Assembly (NCBI GenBank): GCA_028678905.1
Contig: JAJRCO010000222.1
Span: forward strand, 1 to 36,423
DNA: 36,423 nucleotides
Source: Methanomicrobiales archaeon
GTDB lineage: Archaea > Halobacteriota > Methanomicrobia > Methanomicrobiales > JACTUA01
Reading direction: 5' to 3'
The position numbers and the translations under genes are program-made. Position 1 is the stretch's first letter. Each line of letters begins with the position of its first letter. The notes beneath the pieces are model-generated. The model did no database searches, was not told the origin of the DNA, and saw only the letters and a program-made list of their open reading frames with translations. Shown here one piece after another: positions 17,221-24,468 of the stretch.

Positions 17221-17415
17221 ATCACGTACCTACGGCCTGGTGAGGGTAAGGGGATCAAGATCATTCCATATTCTTTATGCATCACTATTTTAGAGATCCT
17301 GCAGGTAGAGAATGAACCCTCCGGATGTTTTTGTTTCCCCGGGCAGTTTTTGGTTCAGAATCACATCGCGCTCGATAATTCACGGCGGATATACACTGCG
17401 CATAGAAGAAGGAGC

Positions 17416-17424
17416 CTTTATAAG
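17416..17424 (+). promoter_or_regulatory. TATA box for ribosomal protein S6e gene
   Basis: CTTTATAAG is centred about 50 nt before the ATG at 17471, which would give a leader of roughly 25 nt. The leader carries GTGGAG about 13 nt before the ATG. Confidence 0.6.
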
Positions 17425-17470
17425 ATAATCCGATCAAGTTGTATAGCACTTTCAAGTGGAGTTACGAGAA

Positions 17471-17875
17471 ATGGTGGAATTCAAGGTAGTCGTATCTGAT
17501 CCCAAAACCGGTCAGGCCTATAATCTAACGGTGAGTGGAGGAGCCGCGGGGGCGTTTGTGGGAAAGAAGATTGGAAAAGAGGTGGAGGGAGCAGCCATCG
17601 GGCTTCCCGGCTATAAACTCCAGATCACCGGCGGATCGGATCGCGATGGCACTGCAGCCCGCCCGGATCTTCCCGGCGTGGGAAGAAAGCGGTTACTCCT
17701 CTCCGGGGGGGCCGGTTTTCATCCGCCCCATGACGGAGAACGACGCCGGAAATTCATACGAGGAAACGAGATCACCATAGAGTTCGTGCAGATCAATACC
17801 ATAGTGATCGGCCAGGGGGAGAAACCTCTGGCAGAGTACTTCCCGAAAGAGAAGGCAGAGAAAGCTGCTGCATAA
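17471..17875 (+). CDS. rps6e: Ribosomal protein S6e
   Basis: A 134-residue small-subunit ribosomal protein of the archaeal/eukaryotic S6e family. The N-terminus MVEFKVVVSDPKTGQAYNL, the GKKIGKEVEG motif, the GLPGYKLQITGGSDRDG stretch and the basic GRKRLLLSGGAGF segment are diagnostic. The ATG at 17471 was chosen over an upstream in-frame start at 17456 because it gives the family N-terminus. A TATA box precedes it and T-runs follow. The alanine- and lysine-rich tail is usual for archaeal forms. Confidence 0.97.
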   Translation: MVEFKVVVSDPKTGQAYNLTVSGGAAGAFVGKKIGKEVEGAAIGLPGYKLQITGGSDRDGTAARPDLPGVGRKRLLLSGGAGFHPPHDGERRRKFIRGNEITIEFVQINTIVIGQGEKPLAEYFPKEKAEKAAA

Positions 17876-17888
17876 CCGTAACTCTCCC

Positions 17889-17905
17889 TTTTTTCATCAG
17901 TTTTT
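17889..17905 (+). terminator. T-run terminator after S6e
   Basis: Two T-runs (six at 17889-17894, five at 17901-17905) begin about 14 bases after the stop codon. Confidence 0.5.
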
Positions 17906-18017
17906 ACGCACGAATCGGATTCTATCAAGAATCGCGTTTTTTCGCAGGACCGCGCAGATATTCAGGACTGTCGGTTCCTTCACGAACGCTGTAGTGGGGA
18001 TTTGTCCTGTCCGCAGA

Positions 18018-18482
18018 TTACTTCTTCTTTGCGACCTGCTCTTTCAGAGAGTCCAGAAGATCTTCAAAAGAGATGCCGTACTTTTTGGCGAGAATGACGC
18101 TTGCCGCCTCTATGGAGATTACACCTCCGAAATTCCTGGTGATGAGCTGGTTCATCTCCGCGGTGATCTCGTTAAGAGGACGGTTCGTTTTCGAGGCGAT
18201 GCGCGCGAGGAGCGTCTGCGCAGGCTCCTCCTCTAGCAAAAGATCAGCAGGAGGGCGGTATCCCAGAGGGATGGTGACCGCCTGAACATCGAATTGTGGA
18301 GTGATCCAGCCATCGGCCACGCTGAACAGCCCTTTGGTAATCGCACGCTCGAGCAGGACGGTGGCCTGTTCTCGATTCATCCATTTGCGGTCAAGGGCAA
18401 GATAAAAGACAAAGTCGTTCTTCTGGAGTCTCTCCTTTCTCATGTGACGAAAGGGTGCAGCGAGGACGATCTCCAGACTCAC
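18018..18482 (-). CDS. DUF2240 family protein
   Basis: A 154-residue archaeal protein that I match to DUF2240 by the segment KNDFVFYLALDRKWMNREQATVL (about 22-44) and by GLFSVADGWITPQFD (about 52-66), which resembles a winged-helix-like module. The C-terminal half (NRPLNEITAEMNQL, then ILAKKYGISFEDLLD) is helical. No function is known to me. The start is a GTG that overlaps the preceding stop as GTGA at 18479-18482, so it is translationally coupled to the unknown gene upstream and probably cotranscribed with S8e. That context hints at a ribosome- or RNA-linked role, which remains inference. Confidence 0.8.
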   Translation of the reverse strand: MSLEIVLAAPFRHMRKERLQKNDFVFYLALDRKWMNREQATVLLERAITKGLFSVADGWITPQFDVQAVTIPLGYRPPADLLLEEEPAQTLLARIASKTNRPLNEITAEMNQLITRNFGGVISIEAASVILAKKYGISFEDLLDSLKEQVAKKK

Positions 18483-18901
18483 ACACAGGCACCTTTCAGT
18501 ATTTCCCGCAGATCTATGGCATCCATACCTCCGCGCGATTCCTCTTTTGCGACGGTCACTTCTGTGAATTTTCCCTTATCTACTATTCGCACCAGAAAGA
18601 TATTTTCCGAGACCGGTACGCGATTTTTTGGGGTCAGACGGGTTTCACGGACAACGACACGAAAATCGGCCATCTCCGTAACCGTTTTTTCTATATCCGG
18701 GAGATGGTTTACCGGCTCAAACGACGTTTTATTGTGCGCCACCGACACCAGAGTCTGGCACTTCACCAGATCGACCCCCTTTCTGCTGGTGGTATGGCTC
18801 TCATGGAGAGAGCGGAAACAGCGGAGTACCTCACCAAATGGTTTCTGTAGTTCGAAATCGAGATCGAAAGTGGTGGGAAAACGATGGTAAACAGTGCGCA
18901 T
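18479..18901 (-). CDS. Conserved-looking protein between S8e and DUF2240 genes, unrecognised
   Basis: A 140-residue protein that I do not recognise. It starts at ATG 18901, giving MRTVYHRFPTTFDLDFELQ; an in-frame TTG one codon upstream is less likely. The sequence is mixed alpha/beta with no membrane segment and no obvious motif; it has two cysteines and ends in DAIDLREILKGACV. It lies 46 bp downstream of S8e and overlaps the DUF2240 start by 4 bp, so an S8e-led operon is likely. Codon use matches its neighbours. A role linked to ribosomes or RNA is suggested by position only. Confidence 0.7.
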   Translation of the reverse strand: MRTVYHRFPTTFDLDFELQKPFGEVLRCFRSLHESHTTSRKGVDLVKCQTLVSVAHNKTSFEPVNHLPDIEKTVTEMADFRVVVRETRLTPKNRVPVSENIFLVRIVDKGKFTEVTVAKEESRGGMDAIDLREILKGACV

Positions 18902-18946
18902 CAATAAGTAGTGAGGAAACGGTACGTGAAAAAGGGATATGCTCTA

Positions 18947-19333
18947 TTATTCTATCAGAATCGCGTTCACCACACCACTCTGACCGGGGCGGTTTACAAT
19001 CTTGGCCTTTCCGAGGTCGGTTTTTATAATTGCACCTTTGGTGAGGATGTTTCGGCGAACATAGTTGGGGTCTGCCCGATTTTCCATCACCGTCTCGATA
19101 GTGGCCCTTCTGGTCACACCAGTCTTCGGATCGGCGACATTCGCAAAATTGGCGCGCAACGCCCGGACTTTCAGGTTTCCCCCAAACGTGCGGATAATCG
19201 AACGATGGGAAGAACCGATGGTGGTATCTGCTGATGCTCTTCCGATTTCAAATGCCTTCTTTCCCCGGGATGGATGATACCGTCCACCGGTCATCCGCCG
19301 TACCGATCTTCCCTGCCAGAGTATAACAATCAC
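18947..19333 (-). CDS. rps8e: Ribosomal protein S8e
   Basis: About 128 residues of the archaeal S8e family, a small-subunit protein. Diagnostic parts are WQGRSVRRMTGGRYHPSRG at the start, KKAFEIGRASADTTIG, and the C-terminal GAIIKTDLGKAKIVNRPGQS. The called start is GTG at 19333, which gives MIVILWQGRS; family members usually begin M-x-WQGRS, so the true start may be three or four codons later at a rare codon, with GGTGATT acting as ribosome-binding site. It shares a divergent promoter region with the GNAT relic at 19401 and leads an operon with the two genes downstream. Confidence 0.95.
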   Translation of the reverse strand: MIVILWQGRSVRRMTGGRYHPSRGKKAFEIGRASADTTIGSSHRSIIRTFGGNLKVRALRANFANVADPKTGVTRRATIETVMENRADPNYVRRNILTKGAIIKTDLGKAKIVNRPGQSGVVNAILIE

Positions 19334-19363
19334 CCCAAATATCTTCTTTCAATCCAGAAAGTG

Positions 19364-19375
19364 CATTATATATTG
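19364..19375. promoter_or_regulatory. Shared divergent TATA region (S8e / GNAT relic)
   Basis: CATTATATATTG serves either direction. It is centred about 31 nt before the ATG at 19401 (plus strand) and about 37 nt before the S8e GTG at 19333 (minus strand). Confidence 0.55.
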
Positions 19376-19400
19376 CCCGTAAGTCTATTTAGGTGTTGCC

Positions 19401-19968
19401 ATGACAGATATCGGGCGGGATCCCTCGATTTCAATCCGCAAGGAACAGGGTGAGGATGTTTCGGGGATCCGCAACCTTCCCCTGGAGACCTTCGAGACTC
19501 CCCTGGAGGCGGAGATCGTGGATGGTATCCGGAATTCCCGCACTGAATACCTGTCCCTGGTTGCTGTCGCAGATAACCAGTTGGTGGGACATGAATTGTT
19601 CAGCTCGGTAACGCTGGAAGGTACCGGAATTGTGGGCATGGGCCTGTGCCCCCGGCAATTGCAGAAGCTACCGGTGGCATGGAATCGGATCCCAGCTCAT
19701 CCAGTGTGGGATCAGGATACTAACCACACGATGCTGTGCTTTCATTGTAGTGCTTGGAGACCCCAGTTATTACTCTCGCTTCGGTTTTGTTTCGGCAAAG
19801 ACTGCGGGCATCCGCTGCTACTGGAATGTACCGGATGATGTGTTTATAATTCGGATTCTCGATGAAGACCGGATGACGGGAAGGGCACGGTACCGGCCGG
19901 AGTTTCAGGATGCAGGCGGTGGAGTAGGCCAGGGAATCACCATCCTATCCGCGCTATCCACCATATAA
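19401..19968 (+). pseudogene. GNAT-family N-acetyltransferase, frameshifted
   Basis: The 5' part reads ISIRKEQGEDVSGIRNL to YLSLVAVADNQLVGHELF to GTGIVGMGL in one frame. From about 19675 the homologous reading moves to another frame: HGIGSQLIQCGIRIL, then FIVVLGDPSYYSRFGFVSAKTAGIRCYWN to the end at 19968. Together these form one yhbS-like acetyltransferase of about 188 residues. Between about 19640 and 19675 a third frame gives PAIAEATGG, so at least two indels, or one indel plus divergence, are needed. The acetyl-CoA loop RxxGIGS is split by the lesion. It could be a real pseudogene or a sequencing error. A TATA box and an AGGTG ribosome-binding site before the ATG are still intact. Confidence 0.85.
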
Positions 19969-20002
19969 CGCCGGGCTCAACACTAAAAAACAGAGAATTC
20001 TG

Positions 20003-20650
20003 TTATTTCAGGATCGCGTCTACCAGGGGTGCGACACCTTCCCCGGTCTTTAAGTTGGTACGGAACACCTGAATGACCGGGTTGTACCGGTACATGTCAT
20101 CCTCCATCCGCTCCACATCGGCGCCAACCAAGGGGGCGAGGTCGATCTTGTTGATCACTCCGATGCTACATCCGCGGACGATCATGGGGTGTTTGTTCAC
20201 CACGTCGTCCCCTTCTGTCGCGCTCACTACCACGATCCGTTTCTCCGCACCCAAGAGGAAATCGGTGGGGCAGACCATGTTGCCTACGTTTTCAATAAAC
20301 AGCACATCGATCGCATCGAGTGGCAGGTGCTCCAGCCCATGCTCCACCAGGTGTGCATCCAGGTGACATTCCTTGCCGGTATTCACATTGACGGCAGGGA
20401 TTCCAAGCGCGATAATCCGGCGGTAGTCATCGTCACCGTAGACATCTCCTGCGATAGCCCCGGCACGAAGACCTTTCTGGACCAGGAAGGGAATTGCACG
20501 CTCGATAAGCGCGGTCTTGCCCGATCCTATCGCACCCAGGAGATCGAAGGCCCGAACCCCATGCGAGCGGAGCAGATCCGCGTTCGCTTTGGCGATCCGG
20601 TTATTGGTGGCGTAGATGTCTTTCTCCAGCTGGATATCCACGTGGTGCAT
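20003..20650 (-). CDS. hypB: Hydrogenase nickel incorporation protein HypB
   Basis: A 215-residue SIMIBI-class GTPase that delivers nickel to [NiFe] hydrogenases. The P-loop GAIGSGKT is at 39-46, the metal site region NTGKECHLDAHLVEHGL lies near residue 92, FIENVGNMVCP follows, and NKIDLAPLVG is the G4 region. There is no N-terminal histidine-rich stretch beyond MHHVD. I chose the ATG at 20650, since it gives MHHVDIQLEKDIY and lies 34 nt from the TATA palindrome at 20680-20689; the ATG at 20680 sits inside that TATA box. No hypA is nearby. It converges on the GNAT relic. Confidence 0.94.
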   Translation of the reverse strand: MHHVDIQLEKDIYATNNRIAKANADLLRSHGVRAFDLLGAIGSGKTALIERAIPFLVQKGLRAGAIAGDVYGDDDYRRIIALGIPAVNVNTGKECHLDAHLVEHGLEHLPLDAIDVLFIENVGNMVCPTDFLLGAEKRIVVVSATEGDDVVNKHPMIVRGCSIGVINKIDLAPLVGADVERMEDDMYRYNPVIQVFRTNLKTGEGVAPLVDAILK

Positions 20651-20679
20651 AGCGAGTACTATGTTGACGTGAATCTCCA

Positions 20680-20689
20680 TATACGTATA
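20680..20689. promoter_or_regulatory. Palindromic bidirectional TATA box (hypB / SRP19)
   Basis: TATACGTATA is its own reverse complement. Its centre lies about 22 nt before the SRP19 ATG (20707) and about 34 nt before the preferred hypB ATG (20650), so one element can serve both genes. Confidence 0.6.
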
Positions 20690-20706
20690 ACCCCAATTAG
20701 TATCAG

Positions 20707-20979
20707 ATGAAAGGCGAGAGAGTCCTTTATCCCGGTTATTTCGATCTAGCCCTGGGGAGGAGCGAGGGAAGGCGCGTACCCAAGTCCGCTGCGGTCCCGG
20801 ATCCCAAGCTGGCCGATTTGGAACGGGCGGCAAAGAAGCTGGGATTGAGCTATCGGACCGAAGCCAAACCCCATCCGGCCCAATGGATAAAGCGGGAGGG
20901 GCGGCTGGTGGTCACCTGGGAAGAAAGCAAGGAAGATCTCCTGAAGAAGATGGCAAAGAAAATGGGGAGAAAGCGATGA
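20707..20979 (+). CDS. srp19: Signal recognition particle 19 kDa subunit
   Basis: A 90-residue SRP19, which binds 7S RNA and helps load SRP54. The N-terminus ERVLYPGYFDLALGRSEGRRVP and the later AAKKLGLSYRTEAKPHPAQW match the family, and the lysine-rich tail KKMAKKMGRKR is typical. The short distance from the TATA palindrome predicts a leaderless mRNA. Its stop overlaps the next gene's start as ATGA (20976-20979). Confidence 0.95.
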   Translation: MKGERVLYPGYFDLALGRSEGRRVPKSAAVPDPKLADLERAAKKLGLSYRTEAKPHPAQWIKREGRLVVTWEESKEDLLKKMAKKMGRKR

Positions 20980-21635
20980 AAGGACAGTACGATCTCCATA
21001 CCCACACTCTGCTCTCCGATGGAGAAATGCTTCCCATAGAACTGATCCGACGAGCGGCCGTTACGGGATATACCATAGTGGCGATCTCAGACCATGCCGA
21101 TTCGACCAATCTCTCCGAGATCATCATCGCGGTGCGCAGGCTGGAAGAATCTGCCACCGAGTACGGGGTGAGGCTCCTTTGTGGCGTGGAGCTGACCCAT
21201 GTTCCTCCCTCTCGCATCGCTCTCATGGCCCGAAGGGCAAAACAAGAGGGGGCCGACCTGGTGGTGGTGCATGGAGAGACGGTGGTGGAACCGGTTGCCG
21301 AAGGCACCAACAGAGCTGCCTGCACGTGTCCTGACGTGGATATTCTTGCTCATCCTGGCCTGATCACCCCGGAAGATTTACAGGCTGCGGCTACGCATCA
21401 GGTGGCACTGGAGATCACCTCCCGGGCAGGTCACAATCGAACGAATGGTCATGTTGCGAAACTGGGGATAGAGGCCGGATGCATTCTGGTCATCAACTCA
21501 GATGCCCATGCTCCAGGAGACCTGCTGGATGAAAGAGGCCGGATGGTTGTTGCGCGTGGTGCAGGACTGAGCAAGGAAGAGGCGGAGAAGTCGTTATCTT
21601 TAAATATTCATCGCTGGTTGTCGAAAAGAGGCTGA
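20976..21635 (+). CDS. PHP-domain phosphoesterase (histidinol-phosphatase-like)
   Basis: A 219-residue PHP-domain protein with metal ligands in place: HTHTLLSDG (8-16), ISDHADSTN (about 36-44), GVELTH (about 68-73), VVHGETVV (about 92-99), ILAHPGLI and the terminal NSDAHAPGDL. Members of this archaeal set are annotated as histidinol phosphatase-like or as RNase P p30-like; the motif pattern and size here fit a general PHP metallophosphoesterase. It overlaps SRP19 by 4 bp and is followed by a strongly AT-rich promoter region. Confidence 0.88.
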   Translation: MKGQYDLHTHTLLSDGEMLPIELIRRAAVTGYTIVAISDHADSTNLSEIIIAVRRLEESATEYGVRLLCGVELTHVPPSRIALMARRAKQEGADLVVVHGETVVEPVAEGTNRAACTCPDVDILAHPGLITPEDLQAAATHQVALEITSRAGHNRTNGHVAKLGIEAGCILVINSDAHAPGDLLDERGRMVVARGAGLSKEEAEKSLSLNIHRWLSKRG

Positions 21636-21663
21636 TAATACTCATATTTATAGATTAACACAA

Positions 21664-21696
21664 TCTTTATATAGTAAGATATTATATATATATAGA
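21664..21696 (+). promoter_or_regulatory. Extended TATA region before gar1-tfb
   Basis: CTTTATATAG and, about 10 bases later, a run of alternating TA (ATTATATATATATAG) lie 35-65 bp upstream of the gar1 GTG. Several overlapping TATA boxes are possible, which is notable because the operon encodes TFB itself. Confidence 0.5.
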
Positions 21697-21728
21697 TTAC
21701 CTTACATAAGGCAATTCTCACCGGGGAC

Positions 21729-22067
21729 GTGCAGTTGAGGCTCGCGGGTAGTGTGTTTCGTACTATTGGTCAGCGACTGATAGTGGCACGATGCGATCCC
21801 GGGCAGCTGCCCCGTCTCTACAGTGATGTGGTTACCGAAGAATCGCGCCCGCTGGGAAAACTGGTAGACATCTTCGGTAATATCGAAGCCCCCTATGCCG
21901 TCATCGTCTGCTACGGACAGTGTGCGGTAGTTCCAGGGGAGAGACTATTCACCCGATATGAGGTACGAAGGGATGCAAGAGATAGAAAAGGTAAAATTGC
22001 TGCAGTCAGAGCGAGAGGCACTCAAAAAGCGCGCTCTCCAGGTCAAGGAAGCAGAAAGAAAGAGTGA
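21729..22067 (+). CDS. gar1: Gar1-like H/ACA RNP component
   Basis: A 112-residue reading frame whose first 75 residues are the Gar1 fold: [41 protein letters not shown], and VPGERLF. Gar1 assists H/ACA-guided pseudouridylation with Cbf5, Nop10 and L7Ae. The start is GTG at 21729 after CCGGGGAC. The remaining 37 residues (basic, ending GQGSRKKE) overlap the tfb reading frame by about 95 bp in another frame. Either Gar1 truly has this basic tail, or its proper stop was lost by a small indel. A gar1-tfb gene pair is known in archaea. Confidence 0.88.
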   Translation: MQLRLAGSVFRTIGQRLIVARCDPGQLPRLYSDVVTEESRPLGKLVDIFGNIEAPYAVIVCYGQCAVVPGERLFTRYEVRRDARDRKGKIAAVRARGTQKARSPGQGSRKKE

Positions 22068-22980
22068 AGAATACCGAGAGACCGTCTGTCCGGAATGTGG
22101 GAGCCGGCAGCTGGTGCATGACTATGAGCGTGCGGAGCTGGTCTGCCAGAATTGCGGGCTGGTGATTGACGAGGATTTCATCGACCGTGGCCCGGAGTGG
22201 CGGGCATTCGATCACGATCAGCGGATCAAGAGGTCTCGGGTGGGGGCGCCGATGACGTTTACCATCCACGACAAGGGTCTCTCTACGATGATTGACTGGA
22301 GAAACCGGGATTCCTACGGGAGAGCGATCTCCAGCAAGAACAGGGCCCAGTTGTACAGGCTGCGGAAGTGGCAGCGGCGCATTCGAGTAAGCAACGCCAC
22401 AGAGAGGAACCTGGCATTTGCCCTTTCCGAGCTCGACCGTATGGCCTCAGCCCTCGGGCTGCCCCGTAACGTCCGTGAGACCGCCGCAGTCGTCTATCGG
22501 GATGCCGTGGACAAGAACCTGATCCGGGGGAGAAGTATTGAGGGCGTTGCCGCCGCGGCCCTCTATGCGGCTTGCCGGCAGTGTAACGTTCCCCGCACCC
22601 TGGACGAGATCGCAGAGGTGTCCCGGGTCTCCCGCAAAGAGATCGGTCGTACCTACCGCTTCATTTCCCGTGAACTGGGCCTACGGCTCCTGCCCACCTC
22701 GCCCATCGACTATGTCCCGCGCTTCTGCTCCGGGCTGAACCTGAAGGGAGAGGTGCAAAGCCGTGCGGTGGAGATCCTCCGCCAGGCCGGGGAACGTGAG
22801 CTTACGAGCGGCCGGGGCCCGACCGGGGTCGCCGCCGCCGCGATCTACATCTCCTCCATCCTCTCCGGAGAACGGCGCACTCAGCGCGAGGTGGCCGAGG
22901 TGGCCGGGGTCACAGAAGTCACCATCAGGAACCGGTACAAGGAATTGGCGGAAAAGCTGGATATAGAGATCATTCTCTAG
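21973..22980 (+). CDS. tfb: Transcription initiation factor TFB
   Basis: A 335-residue archaeal TFIIB homologue. The N-terminus is a charged helix ([20 protein letters not shown]), followed by a zinc ribbon (CPECGS, then CQNCGLV), the B-finger/linker [19 protein letters not shown], and two cyclin-like repeats ([18 protein letters not shown] and the second beginning [20 protein letters not shown]). The C-terminal helix-turn-helix ([20 protein letters not shown]) contacts the BRE. The ATG at 21973 follows GAGGT at a good distance; another in-frame ATG at 21958 would add five residues. Almost all residues agree with the Methanomicrobia form as I remember it. Confidence 0.96.
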   Translation: MQEIEKVKLLQSEREALKKRALQVKEAERKSEEYRETVCPECGSRQLVHDYERAELVCQNCGLVIDEDFIDRGPEWRAFDHDQRIKRSRVGAPMTFTIHDKGLSTMIDWRNRDSYGRAISSKNRAQLYRLRKWQRRIRVSNATERNLAFALSELDRMASALGLPRNVRETAAVVYRDAVDKNLIRGRSIEGVAAAALYAACRQCNVPRTLDEIAEVSRVSRKEIGRTYRFISRELGLRLLPTSPIDYVPRFCSGLNLKGEVQSRAVEILRQAGERELTSGRGPTGVAAAAIYISSILSGERRTQREVAEVAGVTEVTIRNRYKELAEKLDIEIIL

Positions 22981-23059
22981 ATCTATTTTCTGCTGTCGGT
23001 AGTCGGAACGCAATTTTTCGCAGGTTTCATAAGCTATTCCGTTACTGTATAATGGGTAC

Positions 23060-23131
23060 GGGCGGGTAGATCAGGGGTAGATCGCATCGTTCGCAACGAT
23101 GAGGCCGCGGGTTCGAATCCCGCCTCGTCCA
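23060..23131 (+). tRNA. tRNA-Ala (anticodon CGC)
   Basis: The acceptor GGGCGGG pairs with CTCGTCC, including the G3:U70 wobble that marks alanine tRNA, with discriminator A. The anticodon arm CATCG-TTCGCAA-CGATG gives CGC, reading GCG. The T arm GCGGG-TTCGAAT-CCCGC is perfect. No CCA is encoded (TGC follows). Confidence 0.96.
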
Positions 23132-23274
23132 TGCAAAGTATCTTTCTTTTCTGTTCTCTATTCGGTATGTCCCGTCATGGTCCCTATCGGGGGACAGTCA
23201 TCATTCCTGCGGATAGGGGATACCAGCGATCCACACCACATCTTTATCTTGATTGTGCGCAGTATGCCGCACAT

Positions 23275-23445
23275 ATGCCTGTTAAGATGCATCACACGGC
23301 AGAGGGATGGTATTACCAATGGGGTGAACATGGGAAGAAGTATTTCTTTAATCCCGACGATCCTGAATCGAAAACCCGTGCGAAGGAGAATGCGGCTCGT
23401 CAGGGTCGGGCGGCGTTTGCACATGGATATCGCGGAAAAAAATAA
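23275..23445 (+). CDS. Small conserved protein (56 residues), phage-like QGRA motif
   Basis: Starts at ATG 23275: MPVKMHHTAEGWYYQWGEHG, then a KYFFNPDDPESKTRAKENAARQGRA segment and a basic tail. The pattern GWYYQWGxHGK with a terminal AxxQGRA is one I associate with short proteins of phages and archaea (small head or virion-associated proteins), but I cannot assign a function. The frame is open further upstream to 23131, but that part overlaps tRNA-Ala and looks non-coding. A TATA-like CATCTTTATCTTG lies about 35 nt upstream. Its position right behind a tRNA is worth noting as tRNA genes are common integration sites. Confidence 0.6.
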   Translation: MPVKMHHTAEGWYYQWGEHGKKYFFNPDDPESKTRAKENAARQGRAAFAHGYRGKK

Positions 23446-23601
23446 GGATCGACTGCGTTAATCATTCATCATCCCTTTTTCAGATCGACAGGAGTTGGTT
23501 TAGGTATAGGCTGGATGCCGCAGAATTACTTCCTGACCGCACGGTCTCTCGACCCTGTCCCGTTATTCTTGATGACTGAAGGTTTTTGTGCTGATGTCCT
23601 C

Positions 23602-24468
23602 TTACTTCCACCGGTGCTGATAGCCGCGGACGGGTAGCGGCGCTCCATCCAGAAGCACCTTCCGATCTGCGATCACGTCACCGATATGATAGGCATCCAG
23701 TCCGGCAAGGGGAAGAGACGAATGGGGGATGGTGAACAGCAGTTCGTAATCCCCTCCACCGAACAATGCGAGTTCGCAGGCCTCATCTGCGGGCAGTTCG
23801 GGGATGAGGGAAAGCTGATCGGCGTGGATCTCGTACCCAACGTCATTCACCCGTGCGAGATCATGCAGGGAAAGAGCGAGCCCATCGCTGATATCCATCA
23901 TAGATGTTACGCCGGATTCGCCGAGTACCCTGCCCTCTTTGATGCGAGGGTGGGGTTCGAACAGGGAGCGTTCGTACTGCCAGTGTCCCTGGAGGGCAGC
24001 CTGCGCCCGGCCCAGGATGCCTGTTACGCAGATCGCGTCTCCCACCCGTGCACCAGTCCGCCGGACGATGCGATCCTTCTCTACCATGCCGATCCCAGTA
24101 GAGACCAGGGTCAATTCCTGGTGAGAGTCGATATCCCCTCCACCCAGGATGGTTTCGTGTTCTCTGCAGCAGGCAACCGCGCCCTCCATGAGGGGGTACA
24201 GGCGCTCCGGACGGTCCAGGCCCACCGCGACCAGGATGAGCAGGGGACGGGCACCCATGGCCGCGACATCGGAAAGGCTGGCCGCCACTGCCATCCATCC
24301 CCGCTGCCAGTCCGTCATCCGGGATGGAAAATCGGTCTGTTCATGGAGCATGTCCGTGGTGGCGACCAGATATTTGTCCTCTAAGGGGATGATCGCACAA
24401 TCGTTTGCGATGGTCTCTGCTCCCACTAGCGAGATCAGGGAGGCAATCAGAGTCCGCTCATCGACCAC
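23602..24468 (-). CDS. thiL: Thiamine-monophosphate kinase
   Basis: A 289-residue ThiL of the PurM/AIR synthetase-like fold, which phosphorylates thiamine monophosphate to the diphosphate. Recognisable parts are VATTDMLHEQTDFP, WMAVAASLSDVAAMGARP, ILGGGDIDSHQ, VTGILGRAQAAL, MMDISDGLALSLHDLA, and GGGDYELLFT. The metal-binding motif near the start reads ANDCAII where GDDxAx is common, so one aspartate is asparagine here. The GTG at 24468 was chosen because GGAGGTG lies just upstream; it overlaps the DUF460 gene end by 11 bp. It is the last gene of the rio2-DUF460-thiL operon. Confidence 0.93.
   Translation of the reverse strand: MVDERTLIASLISLVGAETIANDCAIIPLEDKYLVATTDMLHEQTDFPSRMTDWQRGWMAVAASLSDVAAMGARPLLILVAVGLDRPERLYPLMEGAVACCREHETILGGGDIDSHQELTLVSTGIGMVEKDRIVRRTGARVGDAICVTGILGRAQAALQGHWQYERSLFEPHPRIKEGRVLGESGVTSMMDISDGLALSLHDLARVNDVGYEIHADQLSLIPELPADEACELALFGGGDYELLFTIPHSSLPLAGLDAYHIGDVIADRKVLLDGAPLPVRGYQHRWK

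Noticed and set aside
17207-17415. Possible gene between aIF5B and S6e
   Set aside because: No frame of useful length or ribosome-binding site; it is an ordinary intergenic region with a terminator and promoter.
20651-20833. N-terminal extension of HypB
   Set aside because: It would overlap SRP19 and the shared TATA box; family N-termini begin near MHHVD.
21957-22067. Possibility that Gar1 is only the first 75 residues with a frameshift afterwards
   Set aside because: Cannot be decided from one sequence; the full frame is reported and the doubt noted.
23131-23274. Upstream extension of the 56-residue protein
   Set aside because: It starts at the end of tRNA-Ala and its residues look non-coding.
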